Shown here piece after piece: positions 1 through 11,160 of a stretch of 64,000 nucleotides of DNA. The translations under genes were made by a program, and so were the position numbers. Location of the stretch: the NCBI RefSeq assembly GCF_016808095.1, contig NC_068970.1:47341630-47405629 (forward strand), in the 5' to 3' direction. How positions within the stretch are numbered: position 1 is the first letter of the stretch; the number at the start of each line of letters is the position of its first letter. The notes beneath the pieces were generated by a model. That model saw only the letters and a program-made list of their open reading frames with translations. It ran no database searches and was not told the origin of the DNA. The DNA comes from Vigna angularis (lineage: Eukaryota > Streptophyta > Magnoliopsida > Fabales > Fabaceae).

Positions 1-450
1 GTATAGTCAGCAAGAGTTCGTCTGTTATTATTATTCTCTATCTCCTCAATGCTATGGTCAGAACTTTGTGGTGATGGTTGTAACAGAGTTTCCGGAGAAG
101 GAAAGAGTTCTCTAGATGTACGGATTCTTCTCCTCCGTCTACTCTCGTCTAAACCTTCAACAAGAGGTTCTGCAGTTTTCTTGCTCCTAGTTCGGATTGC
201 TTCCTACATACACAAGAAAACAAATCCCTAAAAGAATTGGTTAGCACAAAAAGATATAGAAGAAATAAGATCAAAGATAAGAAGATAAAATAAAAACTGA
301 AAAATAAAATGAAATAAAATAAAAACTGAAAAATAAAATAAAATAAAATAAAAACTGAAAATAAAAACAGAAAAAATAAAAACAGAAATTCAAATTTCAA
401 AATTCAAGTCAAAGATAATCAATAATCAAACAAATAAACTAGTTAAACCA
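1..450 (-). mobile_element. Leader of a minus-strand Ty3/gypsy element, cut by the window edge
   Basis: This stretch lies just inside the primer-binding site at 451-472, so on the minus strand it is the untranslated leader of the LTR element whose 5' LTR is 479-1781. Positions 240-420 are very A-rich on the plus strand. No gag-like reading frame is visible before the window edge. The short ORFs here are low-complexity and not credible proteins. Confidence 0.6.
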
Positions 451-472
451 CGAGTCCCCGGCAACGGCGCCA
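451..472 (-). other. Primer-binding site (TGGCGCC type)
   Basis: On the minus strand this reads TGGCGCCGTTGCCGGGGA followed by CTCG, six bases after the end of the LTR. The initial TGG pairs with a tRNA CCA end. From memory this PBS type is common in plant Athila-like Ty3/gypsy elements and is usually assigned to tRNA-Asp. It fixes 479-1781 as the 5' LTR of a minus-strand element. Confidence 0.8.
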
Positions 473-478
473 AAAACT

Positions 479-1781
479 TGATGACAAATTTATGAACACC
501 GAAAACGGTGCCACAAACTCGTTTAACAATCGGCAAGTGTGACCGAATCGTATCAAGTAATAAACTCGGTAAGACCAAGTATCGTTCTCCCAAAGGACTC
601 ACGGCCTAGTTAGTTATTTGATTTGTTGATTATTTAAGACTTGTGAACGATTGATTGTAGGTTTTTGATGCAAAAGACAGTAATTAAACATGTATGCATG
701 AATGTGATCAATGACAAAAAGAGTAAAACAAACACGGGATGAATTATATAGATGAGTATGTTGTTGGGGTTATCAATTTCATCTTATCCACTCTCATATA
801 CTTTAGGAATTCATCAATCTTTTCATCAATGTTAATGCCACTCTCTAAATTACCTTGTCAAGAAGGCCTATCCTTAATTACGAGTTCATACAATTCCTAG
901 CATTCCTAGTAATTAGTTCTAAAGTGCAGGAGCTTAAAGGCAACCAATATGCTATTGGAAGAAATTCCCCGGATCTAGACTTCCCCGTACGTTCCCATAT
1001 CGACAAAATCAATAATCATGACATCGAATGAGTTAAACAATGCATGCTTTGAGCAAAGAGGAAAAACCCTAACAATTAATGAAAGAAAGCATGTATCTCA
1101 AATAAGATTTTTTAACACAAATTCCATATATGAGAGTTTCACAAGATTACATTGATGCCCCAACAACAATACAAGGTTTAGTTCACCATATTAATGGTGA
1201 ATCTAGATGAACAATAATGAGAGAATGAAAGATAAAACCCTAGAAAGGTAGAGAGGTAGCCTGAGCATCCAAGATCTTCCTTCAAAGGGGTGAAAAAGAG
1301 AGTGTTTGCTTCGTCCCAGCCAAAGATACAAACCTCAGGAAACCCTAAAGCTTATATACTATTCGTAAAATTACAGAAAATTAGGCCCAAGCCTAAAATA
1401 GTACCGCTCAGCGGTAAAGTACCGCTCAGCGGTAAGTGCGCGAGTTCGTTTCTTCCCCTCAGCGGCCTTTTCACCCCTCAGCGGAGCCAACGTGGGTTTC
1501 TAAGTGCCGCTCAGCGGTAAACTGCCCCTGAGCGGTGGTTGCGGCTGCTCCTTTTGCACTTTTTAATGTCTTTTCTGATTCCATTCCTATCCTTCTTCAC
1601 TTCTTTCACCAAATTTACCTTAAAACCTGCATAAAACACTAAAATCAAGCATAAACCTGTCCAGCTCTCTTATTTCTAAAAATATAACCAAAAGCATGAT
1701 TTCAAGCTAGTTTCTAAGTGTTAAAGATTGCTTTTAGTATCAAATTTAAGCATGAAAATAACAGTTTTTCAACTGTTATCA
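479..1781 (-). repeat. 5' LTR of an Athila-like Ty3/gypsy element
   Basis: The 1,303-bp sequence starts TGATGACAAATTTATG and ends CAACTGTTATCA on the plus strand, so it has TG...CA ends. It adjoins a PBS on its left. The same LTR family recurs at 41403-43012, 44246-46828 (split), 44932-46256, 49082-49586, 52269-53375 and 58403-58722. The partner 3' LTR must lie left of the window. The base pairs following it (GTACC) are one half of the expected target duplication. Confidence 0.8.
1403..1537. repeat. Cluster of ACCGCTCAGCGGT palindromes in the LTR
   Basis: ACCGCT-C-AGCGGT is a perfect palindrome around one central base. It occurs at 1403 and about 1420, with degenerate copies near 1456, 1477, 1506 and 1527. 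The cluster is GC-rich within AT-rich surroundings. Related LTRs in this window carry other palindromes at the equivalent position. Confidence 0.7.
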
Positions 1782-2214
1782 GTACCTGTTACCCGCTAAA
1801 AAATTGAAATTACATTTTTATCCTTAGATTTAAATTAGGTTTTATTGTTTTGCCTCTTTGTCTCTTTTTGCATATGTGCAACCGTCCCGTGCCAGTGCTA
1901 TCAGAACGCCCTTTGTGCCACCATCGGACATAGGTGTTGGATTTACGACCAGAACAAGTTCTCTGCCACCATCGGTGTTGAATTTACGAACAAGAGGACA
2001 CACACTCTACCCTAAATTTATTAGTCGTCACTTTTATCATTATGATGTGTTTTAGTCTTTGTCTTTTTACATTCTATAAGACTCGGCGTGTTAGTGTGCT
2101 AGACGACATGTTACATGTTAAATAAAGAAAAGAAATTTCTTTAATGAGTGTATTATCCTCATGGCATGGTGCATGCATTATATTGGCATATAACCACAAC
2201 AAAATTCTTGATGT
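1782..2214. other. Unassigned sequence between the LTR and the CACTA end
   Basis: No gene is recognised. A phrase containing GCCACCATCGG occurs twice (near 1918 and 1967) in similar contexts, an imperfect local duplication. The last three bases (TGT, 2212-2214) are the left target duplication of the CACTA element. Confidence 0.4.
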
Positions 2215-2513
2215 CACTAGTGCAAACACAGCGTATAACGTCACGCGTTCAACGTCTAACCACTCAATAGCCAACGTTAAAAATGACCGGTGGCAATTTT
2301 ATAAATAAATTCAATTATTAAACGTCGTTTATAATTATAATTTGATGAAAAAGGATATAAAACGTCGAATGCCTTAGCGTTAGACGTCAAAAGGTTAGTG
2401 AATTCAACAAAAATTTGAGTGGGAGATTGAAAATTCATTTACTTTATCTTAGCGCGCGATACCCTCTTCTCTACTCAAACTTTTCTCGAACGAAGTTTGA
2501 CGACCATCACATC
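2215..2513. repeat. Left subterminal arm of the CACTA element
   Basis: This holds the left terminus and several AACGTC/GACGTT-type motifs (near 2237, 2250, 2273, 2321, 2362 and 2386). It ends with ACATC at 2509-2513, which is the Ogre target duplication. Confidence 0.7.
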
Positions 2514-2940
2514 TGTCGCAACCGGAATCGCGACGGGACGACGATCCAAAAAAGAAACGGGTTTGGAAAAGAGATTTGGAGTCGCCACCATAGTTTATTC
2601 TGGAAAACTACGGAAAAACCATAAAATAATAAGACACGGTCCACGAAAACCAGATTTTGGATTCGGGAGTCGGTTACGTGTAGGGAAGGTATTAGCACCC
2701 TACAACGCCTGCCCGAAGGCAGTACCTTTAACTAAATGCACGAATATGATGTGGTTTTCAAAATGTTTAACTAGTCCCTAAAATAAAATTCTAAATAAAC
2801 AAAATATATTTTTTAGTTTTTTGGGCCCGACAAGGATTGACCTTGCTCCTACGTATTCTCATTCAAAATGAGAAATCAGGGTTACGTAGTTCTTGCTAAT
2901 AGATTACTTGTAGCTGGGAATATTTTAGTACTTTTAATAA

Positions 2941-3320
2941 AGAAGGAAAAGGTTTTCTAGCACAAGGCCTACGCGAGCGGTCGCACGTGTGCTTAAAACC
3001 TTTTCAAATATTTTTATTTGATTTTTAACTTTTGTAAAAGAAAAGGAAAAGGTTTTTTTAGCACAAGGCCTACGCGAGCGGTCGCACGTGTGCTTAAAAC
3101 CTTTTCAAAATATTTTTATTTGATTTTTAATTTTTTATAAAAGAAAAGGAAAAGATTTTCAGCACAAGGCCTACGCGAGCGGTCGCACGTGTGCTTAAAC
3201 CTTTTCAAAATATTTTTATTTGATTTTTAATTTTTATAAAAGAAAAGGAAAAGATTTTCAGCACAAGGCCTACGCGAGCGGTCGCACGTGTGCTTAAACC
3301 TTTTCAAAATATTCTTGTAA
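2941..3320. repeat. About 100-bp tandem repeats with CACGTG in the Ogre LTR
   Basis: There are four copies beginning near 2961, 3062, 3163 and 3262. Each has a GC-rich core (CCTACGCGAGCGGTCGCACG followed by TGTGC) joined to an AT-rich spacer. Each core contains CACGTG, the plant G-box/E-box palindrome. The array recurs at about 18162-18541 in the 5' LTR. A regulatory role is inference. Confidence 0.8.
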
Positions 3321-3465
3321 ATTCTTTTTATTTAAACTATCAATATTGTATTATTAAATATATATTTTAGGATAAGTAAATGTCTAAAAAAAATAGATAA
3401 AACAAAATACAATAAAAAAATAAAAGAAAATAAAATGAACAAACAAAAGAAATGGAAATGCCGAA

Positions 3466-3880
3466 CGGACGCTGGGAAGAGATTCAGAACAACGAACGTT
3501 CGTTGGGGGAGAGGACGAACGTCCATTGGGGAACATAACGGACGGACGCTTAGAAATGTGAGCTGAATGACGAGCGCTCATTGGGCAGATGGTGAACGGA
3601 CGCTAAAATACGAGCGTTCGCTGTGGAAGTGGCGAACGAGCGCTAAGTAACGAGCGTTCGCTGTGGAAGTGGCGAACGAGCGCTAAGTAACGAGCGGTCG
3701 CTGTGGGGAGACGGCGAACGAGCGCTCATTGGTAAGAATGTTGAGCGAACGGTCAAAAAGGCTTAAGGATAACGAGCGTTCGCTCGTTTGGATAACTAGC
3801 ACTCGTTGGTTTTCATAACGAGCGTTCGTGTTGGGAGATGGTGAACGAACGCTATATAACGAGCGTTCCAAAAGAGGCCC
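3466..3880. repeat. GC-rich GAGCGTTCG/CGAACGAGCGC minisatellite in the Ogre LTR
   Basis: Short units carrying GAGCGTTCG and its near-complement CGAACGAGCGC alternate through this stretch. Two adjacent 40-bp units at about 3607-3686 are almost identical. The strands can fold into multiple hairpins. The array recurs near 18687-19101, where two of the five LTR differences fall. Confidence 0.7.
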
Positions 3881-5172
3881 AAGGCTCCCGGACGTACGCT
3901 CATTTCTGGGCCCGGCCCACATGGTCAATTTCTAACCTAGAATTTTCTAGGGGTTCAGGAGGTTCATCCTCATTCCCACTCCCCAGCTCACGCCTTCTCC
4001 AGAGACCCAAGGTTTCCTTCTCGACACCACAAGCTCACCACCGCCTCTGCCATAGCCGGCCACCGTCGCCTCAAACAGAACGTTCCTTGGCCTCACCGGC
4101 GATACCTCGCGCCACCAGAACCACCGTCAGCCAAGACACCACCGTCTCCACTTCTCTCTCTTCGAAAACCAGCGATTCTCAGGGATGGTTTTCCTCCGTC
4201 TTCATCTCCGATCCGCTCGTGCCATCATCATCCATCAACATCAACTTCACCATTGCTAAAACCTCCACGACGAACACGACCACTGTCACGATAATGTCCC
4301 TCCCCGTGCCTATACTCGTCCACCTCCTCGGCCACCCACACGGTCACCATCACCTACCAGGACGACCTTAGCGACGCCACTGCCACCACCACACAGCAAA
4401 CTACTACTTCCAAACCGCCAACCACGAAACAATCAGCTACTCTCTTCCTCCCATAATTTTTAATGTTTACTGATGGGTTTAATGTTGGTTGAACCTCGTT
4501 AATTTGGTATTGGAAGAGATGAGTGTGTTGTGTGCATTTGAGCGTGAAGGGGATAGATGATTCTGATAATGGTGCATGGGCTGACGAGATAAGGGTGAAT
4601 GGAGCTTATGCAGTAAGCATATATGATGAATCTGAATGTACAGGTGAACAAAAGACCTACCTGCTGTGATGGCTGCTGCTACTGCTAGCTGTGTAGCTGG
4701 TGATCTCTTCTCGCCGGTGCCGGTGCCAATGCTGACTCTGGATGATGATTCCAGATGATGGTTCCCTGCGTGCTCTTTCTCCCTTTTTTCTCTCTCTGAT
4801 CCCACCAAATTCTCTCCCCAAAATCTTGGAATTATCCTATTCTAACCACCTGGTCCCCCCTGTTGAGACACGCCTCCTACGTACCCTTTTTCCACGTTTT
4901 TTGTTTGTTTGTTTTTTTATTTTATTTTATTTTTATTTTATTATTTTTTTCAATTTTATTTTTAATTATTTTTAATTTAAATTTTATTTTTCAATTTTTT
5001 TTAACTATTTTATTTAATTAACTTTATTAAAACAAATTGAAAATAAGAAATAAAATAGAAATTGAATTAAAAGCAAATATCTAGATACATAAAAAAATAA
5101 AATAAAAAGATAAAATAAAAGAAAAATAATAAAAACACATTTTTTCAACCCGGACAAAGTTGGGTGTTGACA

Positions 5173-5185
5173 GCTGCCCCTCTTT
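5173..5185 (-). other. Polypurine tract of the Ogre element
   Basis: On the minus strand the sequence AAAGAGGGGCAGC directly precedes the 3' LTR start TGTCAACACC. This is the place and composition expected of the plus-strand primer. Confidence 0.75.
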
Positions 5186-5360
5186 ACTTAGATATTACTA
5201 AATAATATGAAAAATTAATCTTTTCGTATTATTTAAGTAAAGCTAAGTAAAGATAAAGACACTAATTTTGTCCGGGTTTCAATCATGAAAGAAAACGAAC
5301 AAAACAATTCAAATCACGATGCCAAATGACCAATGTCAAGTAATAACAAAAAAACTAAAA

Positions 5361-5715
5361 CCTGGATTTGACCATTGCCTCGCAGAGGGCCAAACTCACA
5401 GAACAGAAATTTAAATCCGACCATTGCCATGCAAAGGGCCGATAACAAAAAACTACAACCTGGATTTGACCATTGCCTCGCAGAGGGCCAAACTCACAGA
5501 ACAGAAATTTAAACCCGACCATTGCCATGCAGAGGGTCGATAACAGAAAATTAAAACCTGGATTTGACCATTGCCTCGCAGAGGGCCAAACTCACAGAAC
5601 AGAAATTTAAACCCGACCATTGCCATGCAGAGGGTTGATAACAGAAAATTAAAACCTGGATTTGACCATTGCCTCGCAGAGGGCCGATAACAAAAAACTA
5701 AAACCTGACTTGCAG
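5361..5715. repeat. 98-bp tandem repeat in the Ogre 3' region
   Basis: CCTGGATTTGACCATTGCC begins at 5361, 5459, 5557 and 5655, an exact 98-bp period over about 3.5 copies. Each unit consists of two diverged halves of about 49 bp, each with GACCATTGCC and GCAGAGGG or GCAAAGGG, so it is a two-tier repeat. It gives rise to spurious short ORFs. Confidence 0.85.
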
Positions 5716-6257
5716 CTTTGAAAAGTTGATAAATGCCGAGTAAAACATGAAGATTTTGCAAACAATTTTCCTCGCTTCCTCTGAGATGATGTTATGTCAT
5801 GATGATGCATGGATGCATAGACACATGAGACCTTCATTTTTTCATTCATTTTTTTTTTTTTTTTTTTTTTGAAAATTCCATGCTTGGAATCCATTGTTAA
5901 TATTGTCATCAAACACAATGTATGTTCAAAACGCATTCCTTAAAAACAACGTTGATAGGTATAGAACCCTTTAATGAGCTGGAAGAAAGTGTAACCCCGA
6001 GTTAAAATTCTTTTTATCGCTTTTTGCAATCCAAATTAACTTGAACCCTGTATGATGTGGGAGGATGGTTATGAAAAACAAATGAATAATGATTTTCTGT
6101 GAGCAAAAATTAACGTATGTGTGTTCCTCATTTGGGGGAAAGTGCTATTAACGTGTTGTGCTCCCATACTGCCCCAATTTTGCACAATGGAAAAGCGAAA
6201 AGATTTGGGTATGAAGGATCCCCCAAATTGGATGATCGTCGATTGACAGGGAGACCT

Positions 6258-6289
<32 letters not shown>

Positions 6290-7538
6290 GAAAATTCCAC
6301 TGAATTGTGTCATTCACCACATTATTCTGTTTCAAAGTTAAATTCGTGAGAAAGATTAGGACCAACAGTCTTCAGTCAGCGTGGACTTTTATCGGCTTGT
6401 ACCGTGGCTAAAGGTCAAAGGGTTTTGAAAGAAAGGATAACACAGGCCCAAATAAGTGTTTGACGCTTAAAGTCTTTAGACAAGAATCATTTGCAAGGTG
6501 CCCAGTCAACTGTCTTTAGGGATTTGAACTTCAGGCATATTTATTGTTGTTTTTTTTTTTCTTTCCCTTCGGATCATTCTTTTCGTTGCCCCTGTTGTGA
6601 TCTTTTATGATACTTTCCTTTTCATTCATTTTTTTCTTTTTCTTTGGATGCTTATGATGTACCCTTTTAAATTGACGTCGACCTGCTAATGATTCTTGTC
6701 TAGGGTGATGAAAACAATTATGCATTTTGGCTCAAAAGGGGTGCAATTGGTTGAACTGCTTTTGACGATTGGGTAACGAAAAACGGCCACACGTCACTCC
6801 GAATCTTGTTTGTCTGACTTTCTCTTGAGTTTAACCCTGAAACTAAACTATGTAGTACTTGACACATCAACTTCATTTTTCCTTTGTTTTGTTTCCTTTG
6901 TTTTCTCCTTCTTCTTCTTTCTTTTTTTTTATTATTATTTTTTTTTTTATTTTATCTCATCTCTCTAATCAACGGATTATCGGTGATATGTAACATGATG
7001 AAAACTGCCCCAATATTAGGCATATGGCGAAATCCTTCGTCTTGTGGGAAACGGAAAAAAATAGGGTTCAAGTAATGTGAATGCAGACGCTTTATCAAGA
7101 AAAGAACACCGGTTACACCCAAAACCTTGAATCAAGAAAGGGCTCTCCAACGGTATTTTTTCAAAACCCTCTTTTTTTTTTTTTTTTTTTTTTTTTTGTG
7201 TGTGAAAATACTATGTCCTTGACAACTTTATTAACAACAAACTCAACATGTGACCTTCTTTTTTTTCGTTTTCCTTTTTTCGACATCCTCCAGGACCGAG
7301 CTCACCAACCTGATATACCTGTGATGCTTTTATCGACATGCGTTTACTTATTTTCATTTTCATTTTTCCTTGATTACTTAACAGCTCAGCGTGACATGCA
7401 ATATTTCAGATGGAATGCAAACAACCAAAATATGAATGAACTACGCAAACTTCCTTTATTAAAAAAAAAACACAGAGTACAATAATCTTTAACGATAATA
7501 TCAACATCCCCTTAATAGCAACCACTATCACGGAATCA
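5716..7538 (-). other. Long non-coding 3' region of the Ogre element
   Basis: No credible protein is seen between integrase and the 98-bp repeats. There are T tracts on the plus strand near 5850-5870, 6259-6289 and 7171-7197. A shared phrase ending GAAAATTCCA follows two of them, suggesting duplicated segments. Long repetitive 3' untranslated regions are usual in Ogre elements. Confidence 0.6.
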
Positions 7539-8021
7539 TCATGCGTAAAACTTTTTTACTGCATCAGAATTAACTGGCAATGGTAACTCCTCTCCGTCCA
7601 TTCTCGTGAGAATTAGTGCCCCACCAGAAAATGCTTTTTTCACTACAAATGGCCCTTCATAATTTGGAGTCCATTTGCCTCTATGATCCTTTTGTATAGG
7701 TAGAATCTTCTTCAACACCAGCTCACCTTCATGAAATTCTCTTGTGTGTACCTTTTTATCAAATGCCTTCTTCATTCTTCTTTGGTACAATTGTCCATGG
7801 CATACTGCTGTTAATCTTTTTTCATCGATGAGATTGAGCTGGTCGAAACGAGCTTGAACCCACTCAGCCTCTTCTAATTGAGTTTCCATTAAAACTCGTA
7901 AGGACAGAATTTCTACTTCAAACGGAAGTACTGCTTCCATTCCATATACAAGCGAGAAAGGCGTTGCCCCAGTCGATGTTCGTACCGAAGTGCGGTAACC
8001 ATGTAAAGTAAAAGGAAGCAT
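7539..8021 (-). CDS. Ogre integrase C-terminal part, downstream of an in-frame stop
   Basis: The 160 residues begin LPFTLHGYRTSVRTSTGATP and continue through a typical Ty3/gypsy integrase C-terminus to NSDAVKKFYA and the natural stop. The frame is the same as 8028-10983. Only the TAG at 8028-8030 separates the two, so this is the tail of the same polyprotein. The listed start is simply the first start-like codon after the stop, and independent translation is unlikely. Confidence 0.8.
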   Translation of the reverse strand: MLPFTLHGYRTSVRTSTGATPFSLVYGMEAVLPFEVEILSLRVLMETQLEEAEWVQARFDQLNLIDEKRLTAVCHGQLYQRRMKKAFDKKVHTREFHEGELVLKKILPIQKDHRGKWTPNYEGPFVVKKAFSGGALILTRMDGEELPLPVNSDAVKKFYA

Positions 8022-8027
8022 TTCATG

Positions 8028-10983
8028 CTAGTCTTTATATGTGACCACCATCTTCTGCACAATCTTCTTGATATTTTTGTTAGCAGCCTCTACTGCCCCA
8101 TTCATCTTTGGACGATAAGGAGAAGAATTAAGATGATGAATTTTGAACTCCTCACATAACTCTGTCATCATCTGGTTATTCAAGTTAGTAGCATTATCAG
8201 TGATGATCTTGTTAGGGAGCCCGTATCTGCAAATCAACTCCCTTTTTATGAACTTGGTCACCACCTTTCTAGTCACATTAGCGTAAGAAGCGGCTTCAAC
8301 CCATTTGGTGAAGTAATCGATTGCGACTAATATGAAACGGTGTCCATTTGACGCCTTTGGCTCTATAGCTCCGATGACATCTATTCCCCACATCGAAAAG
8401 GGCCATGGTGCAGACAACACGTTCAAGGTCGTGGGTGGCATATTAATATTACTTGCGTATACCTGGCATTTCTCACACTTTCTCACATGTGTACAACAAT
8501 CATTTTCCATAGTCAACCAAAAATACCCCGCTCTCAGTATCTTCCTGGCCATTGAGTGCCCATTCATGTGCGTGCCAAATGTACCCTCGTGTACTTCTTT
8601 TAGTATCAGCTCGGCTTCTTTTGCATCTACGCATCTGAGGAGAACCATGTCATGATTCCTCTTATATAGAATATCCCCACTCAAAATGAAACTGGCAACC
8701 AACCTCCTTAACGCCCTTTTATCGTTTTCGGATGCCTTCTCTGGATATTCTCGAGTCTTAAGATAATGCTTGATATCAAAGTACCAAGGTTTACCATCTA
8801 CTTCCTCCTCGATGAAATGACAATACACTGGCCCCGCATGACTCTTCATTTCAATCATTGGCAATTCTGCATCTTGATCAACTTCAAACATCGATGACAA
8901 AGTAGCCAACGCGTCTGCTAATTGATTATCTTCTCGCGGTATATGATTAAACGTGATGGAATCGAAATACTCAAATAATCCCCTGATGTAAGCTTGGTAT
9001 GGAATTAATTTAGCATCCCTAGTCTCCCATTCTCCTTTCAATTGATGGATAACCAAAGTTGAATCTCCGTATACATCCAGAATTTTTGCTTTAGACTCTA
9101 TTGCTGCTCGAATACCCATAGCACAGGCTTCGTATTCTGCGATATTATTTGTGCAATTAAAACACAACCTTGCCGTCATTGGAATGTATTGATTCTTAGG
9201 AGAGATAAGCACTGCCCCTATTCCATGCCCCATTACATTCGATGCCCCATCGAATAATACCGTCCAGGCTTTTTCATTTTTGTCATCTCTGCTCTCAGCA
9301 AATAAAACCATGATATCTTCATCAGGAAACTCAGGTTGCATCGGCTGATAATCACTAATGGGTTGATGGGCTAAAAATTCTGCTAAAGAGCTACCCTTGA
9401 TAGATTTCTGAGTAACATATACAATGTCGTACTCTGATAATAGCATCTGCCATCGAGCTATCCTTCCAGTGAGAGCGGGCTTTTCGAATATGTACTTGAT
9501 AGGATCCATTTTAGATATCAACCAAGTAGAGTGACTCAACATGTATTGCCTTAAACGATGAGCAGCCCACGCCAGTGCACAACAAGTTCGCTCTAACGAC
9601 GAATATCGTTGTTCGCAATCTGTGAACCTCTTGCTCAAGTAATATATGGCATGCTCTCTTTTCCCGTCTTCATCATGCTGACCCAATACACAACCCATTG
9701 AATTATCCAGTACGGTCAAATACAAAATGAGCGGTCTTCCTGGCATAGGTGGACGCAATACAGGAGGGTCCTGCAGGTATTGTTTGATCTTTTCGAAAGC
9801 AACTTGACAATCTTCATTCCAGACTACAGCCTGATTTTTTCGTAGCAACTTGAACATTGGTTCACAAGTAGCAGTTAATTGGGAGATGAACCTAGCAATG
9901 TAGTTCAGCCTTCCCAGAAAACCTCGAACCTCTTTTTCTGTTCTGGGCGCAGGCATTTCCGTTATCGCTCTTACTTTGTCAGGATCAACTTCTACCCCTC
10001 TTTGGCTGACAATAAAGCCCAACAATTTTCCAGACTTTACTCCAAACGTGCATTTGGTGGGATTTAACCTGAGTTTGTATTTTCTCAGTCTCTCAAATAA
10101 TTTCCTTAGATTGAAAATATGCTCCTCTTCTGACTCCGACTTTGCAATCATGTCATCCACATAAACTTCAATTTCCTTATGCATCATATCATGAAAGAGT
10201 GTCACCATTGCCCTTTGGTATGTTGCCCCAGCATTCTTGAGTCCAAAAGACATCACCTTATAACAGAATGTTACCCATAACGTGATAAAGGTCGTTTTTT
10301 CCATATCTTCCGGTGTCATTTTAATTTGATTATACCCCGAGAATCCGTCCATGAACGAAAATAACGAAAATTTGGCCGTATTATCAACCAGAGTATCGAT
10401 GTGTGGTAACGGGAAATTATCTTTCGGACTTGCACGATTTAAATCACGATAGTCAACACACATTCGAACCTTCCCATCCTTCTTAGGCACTGGTACAACA
10501 TTCGCTACCCATTGTGGGTATCTTGCCACAGCCAAAAATCCTGCGTCAAATTGCTTTTGGACCTCTTCTTTAATTTTTAAGGACATTTCCGGCTTCATTC
10601 TTCTCAGTTTTTGCTTGACTGGAGGGCATTCCGGCTTGAGTGGGAGCCTATGCTGCACAATATCGGTATCTAGACCCGGCATGTCATTGTAAGACCACGC
10701 GAACACATCTTTGAATTCCTTCAACAGTACACGCAATCTTTCCCTCACTTCCGTTTTCATACTAGTACCGATTTTCACCTCCTTTATCTCATCCTTCTCT
10801 CCCAAGTTGAGTATTTCAATTTCCTCCTGATGGGGTTTAATCTCCTTAGATTCTTGTTCCACTAATCTCAACAATTCTGGAGAGGGTTCCACATCATCTT
10901 CGAAATCATCTTCCGTATTATTGATAGGGTGCTCAAAATTAGGAACATTGATATCGTTATTTTCAAAACAATCATTGTCACAT
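8028..10983 (-). CDS. pol: Ogre polyprotein: RT, RNase H, archaeal-type RNase H, integrase
   Basis: This is the second exon of the gag-pol polyprotein, entered after the predicted intron at 10984-11160. Numbered from codon 10892, reverse transcriptase spans about 95-330 with YVDD at 244-247. The gypsy RNase H follows to about 490. A second, archaeal-type RNase H lies at about 541-662, with D548 (DGAS), E586 (AEYEA), D610 (GDST) and D660 as candidate catalytic acids. Integrase has an HHCC zinc region near 768-809 and D838, D899, E935 with the expected D-35-E spacing. Two RNase H domains mark the Tat lineage. The frame ends at a TAG (8028-8030) just after the integrase core. The protein would copy element RNA and insert the cDNA. 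Confidence 0.93.
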
Positions 10984-11160
10984 CTGCATCATTTAAATTT
11001 ATGAAAAAGTATAAATAAATAAGATAAACAAAGAAAAATGCCAAATGATGATGAAATGCATCTTTATTATCACGCTGAGTGAAAAGTAAAAAAGAATCAA
11101 TCCGCAAAATCTCAGTTCTAAAGCCCCAATCGAAACTATAAGCTTAATTAAAACTATTAC
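10984..11160 (-). other. Predicted intron between protease and reverse transcriptase
   Basis: On the minus strand a GTAATA donor begins at 11160 and overlaps the apparent TAA stop of the protease frame (11157-11159). An AT-rich stretch leads to a GATGCAG acceptor ending at 10984. Joining the ends keeps phase: two bases of the last protease codon combine with one base of exon 2. The RT frame is open from there. Splicing at this position has been reported for Ogre elements, as I recall. Confidence 0.75.

Larger units (their letters stand above)
2514..5172 (-). repeat. 3' LTR of the Ogre element
   Basis: This is 2,659 bp and matches 17735-20393 with no net length difference. Differences noticed from the right LTR are near 3055, 3692, 3711, 4892 and 5035. 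It contains two internal repeat arrays and an AT-rich tract (4915-5140). The apparent ORFs at 3838-4371 and 4479-4808 recur in the other LTR and have no recognisable domain. Confidence 0.92.

Noticed and set aside
2961..3300. Regularly spaced repeats resembling a CRISPR array
   Set aside because: The spacers are also near-identical, the unit is a 100-bp tandem repeat, and the sequence is a plant LTR.
3838..4371. 177-residue Ser/Pro/Thr-rich ORF, repeated identically at 19059-19592
   Set aside because: It lies wholly inside the two Ogre LTRs, so its identity between copies reflects LTR identity; there is no domain.
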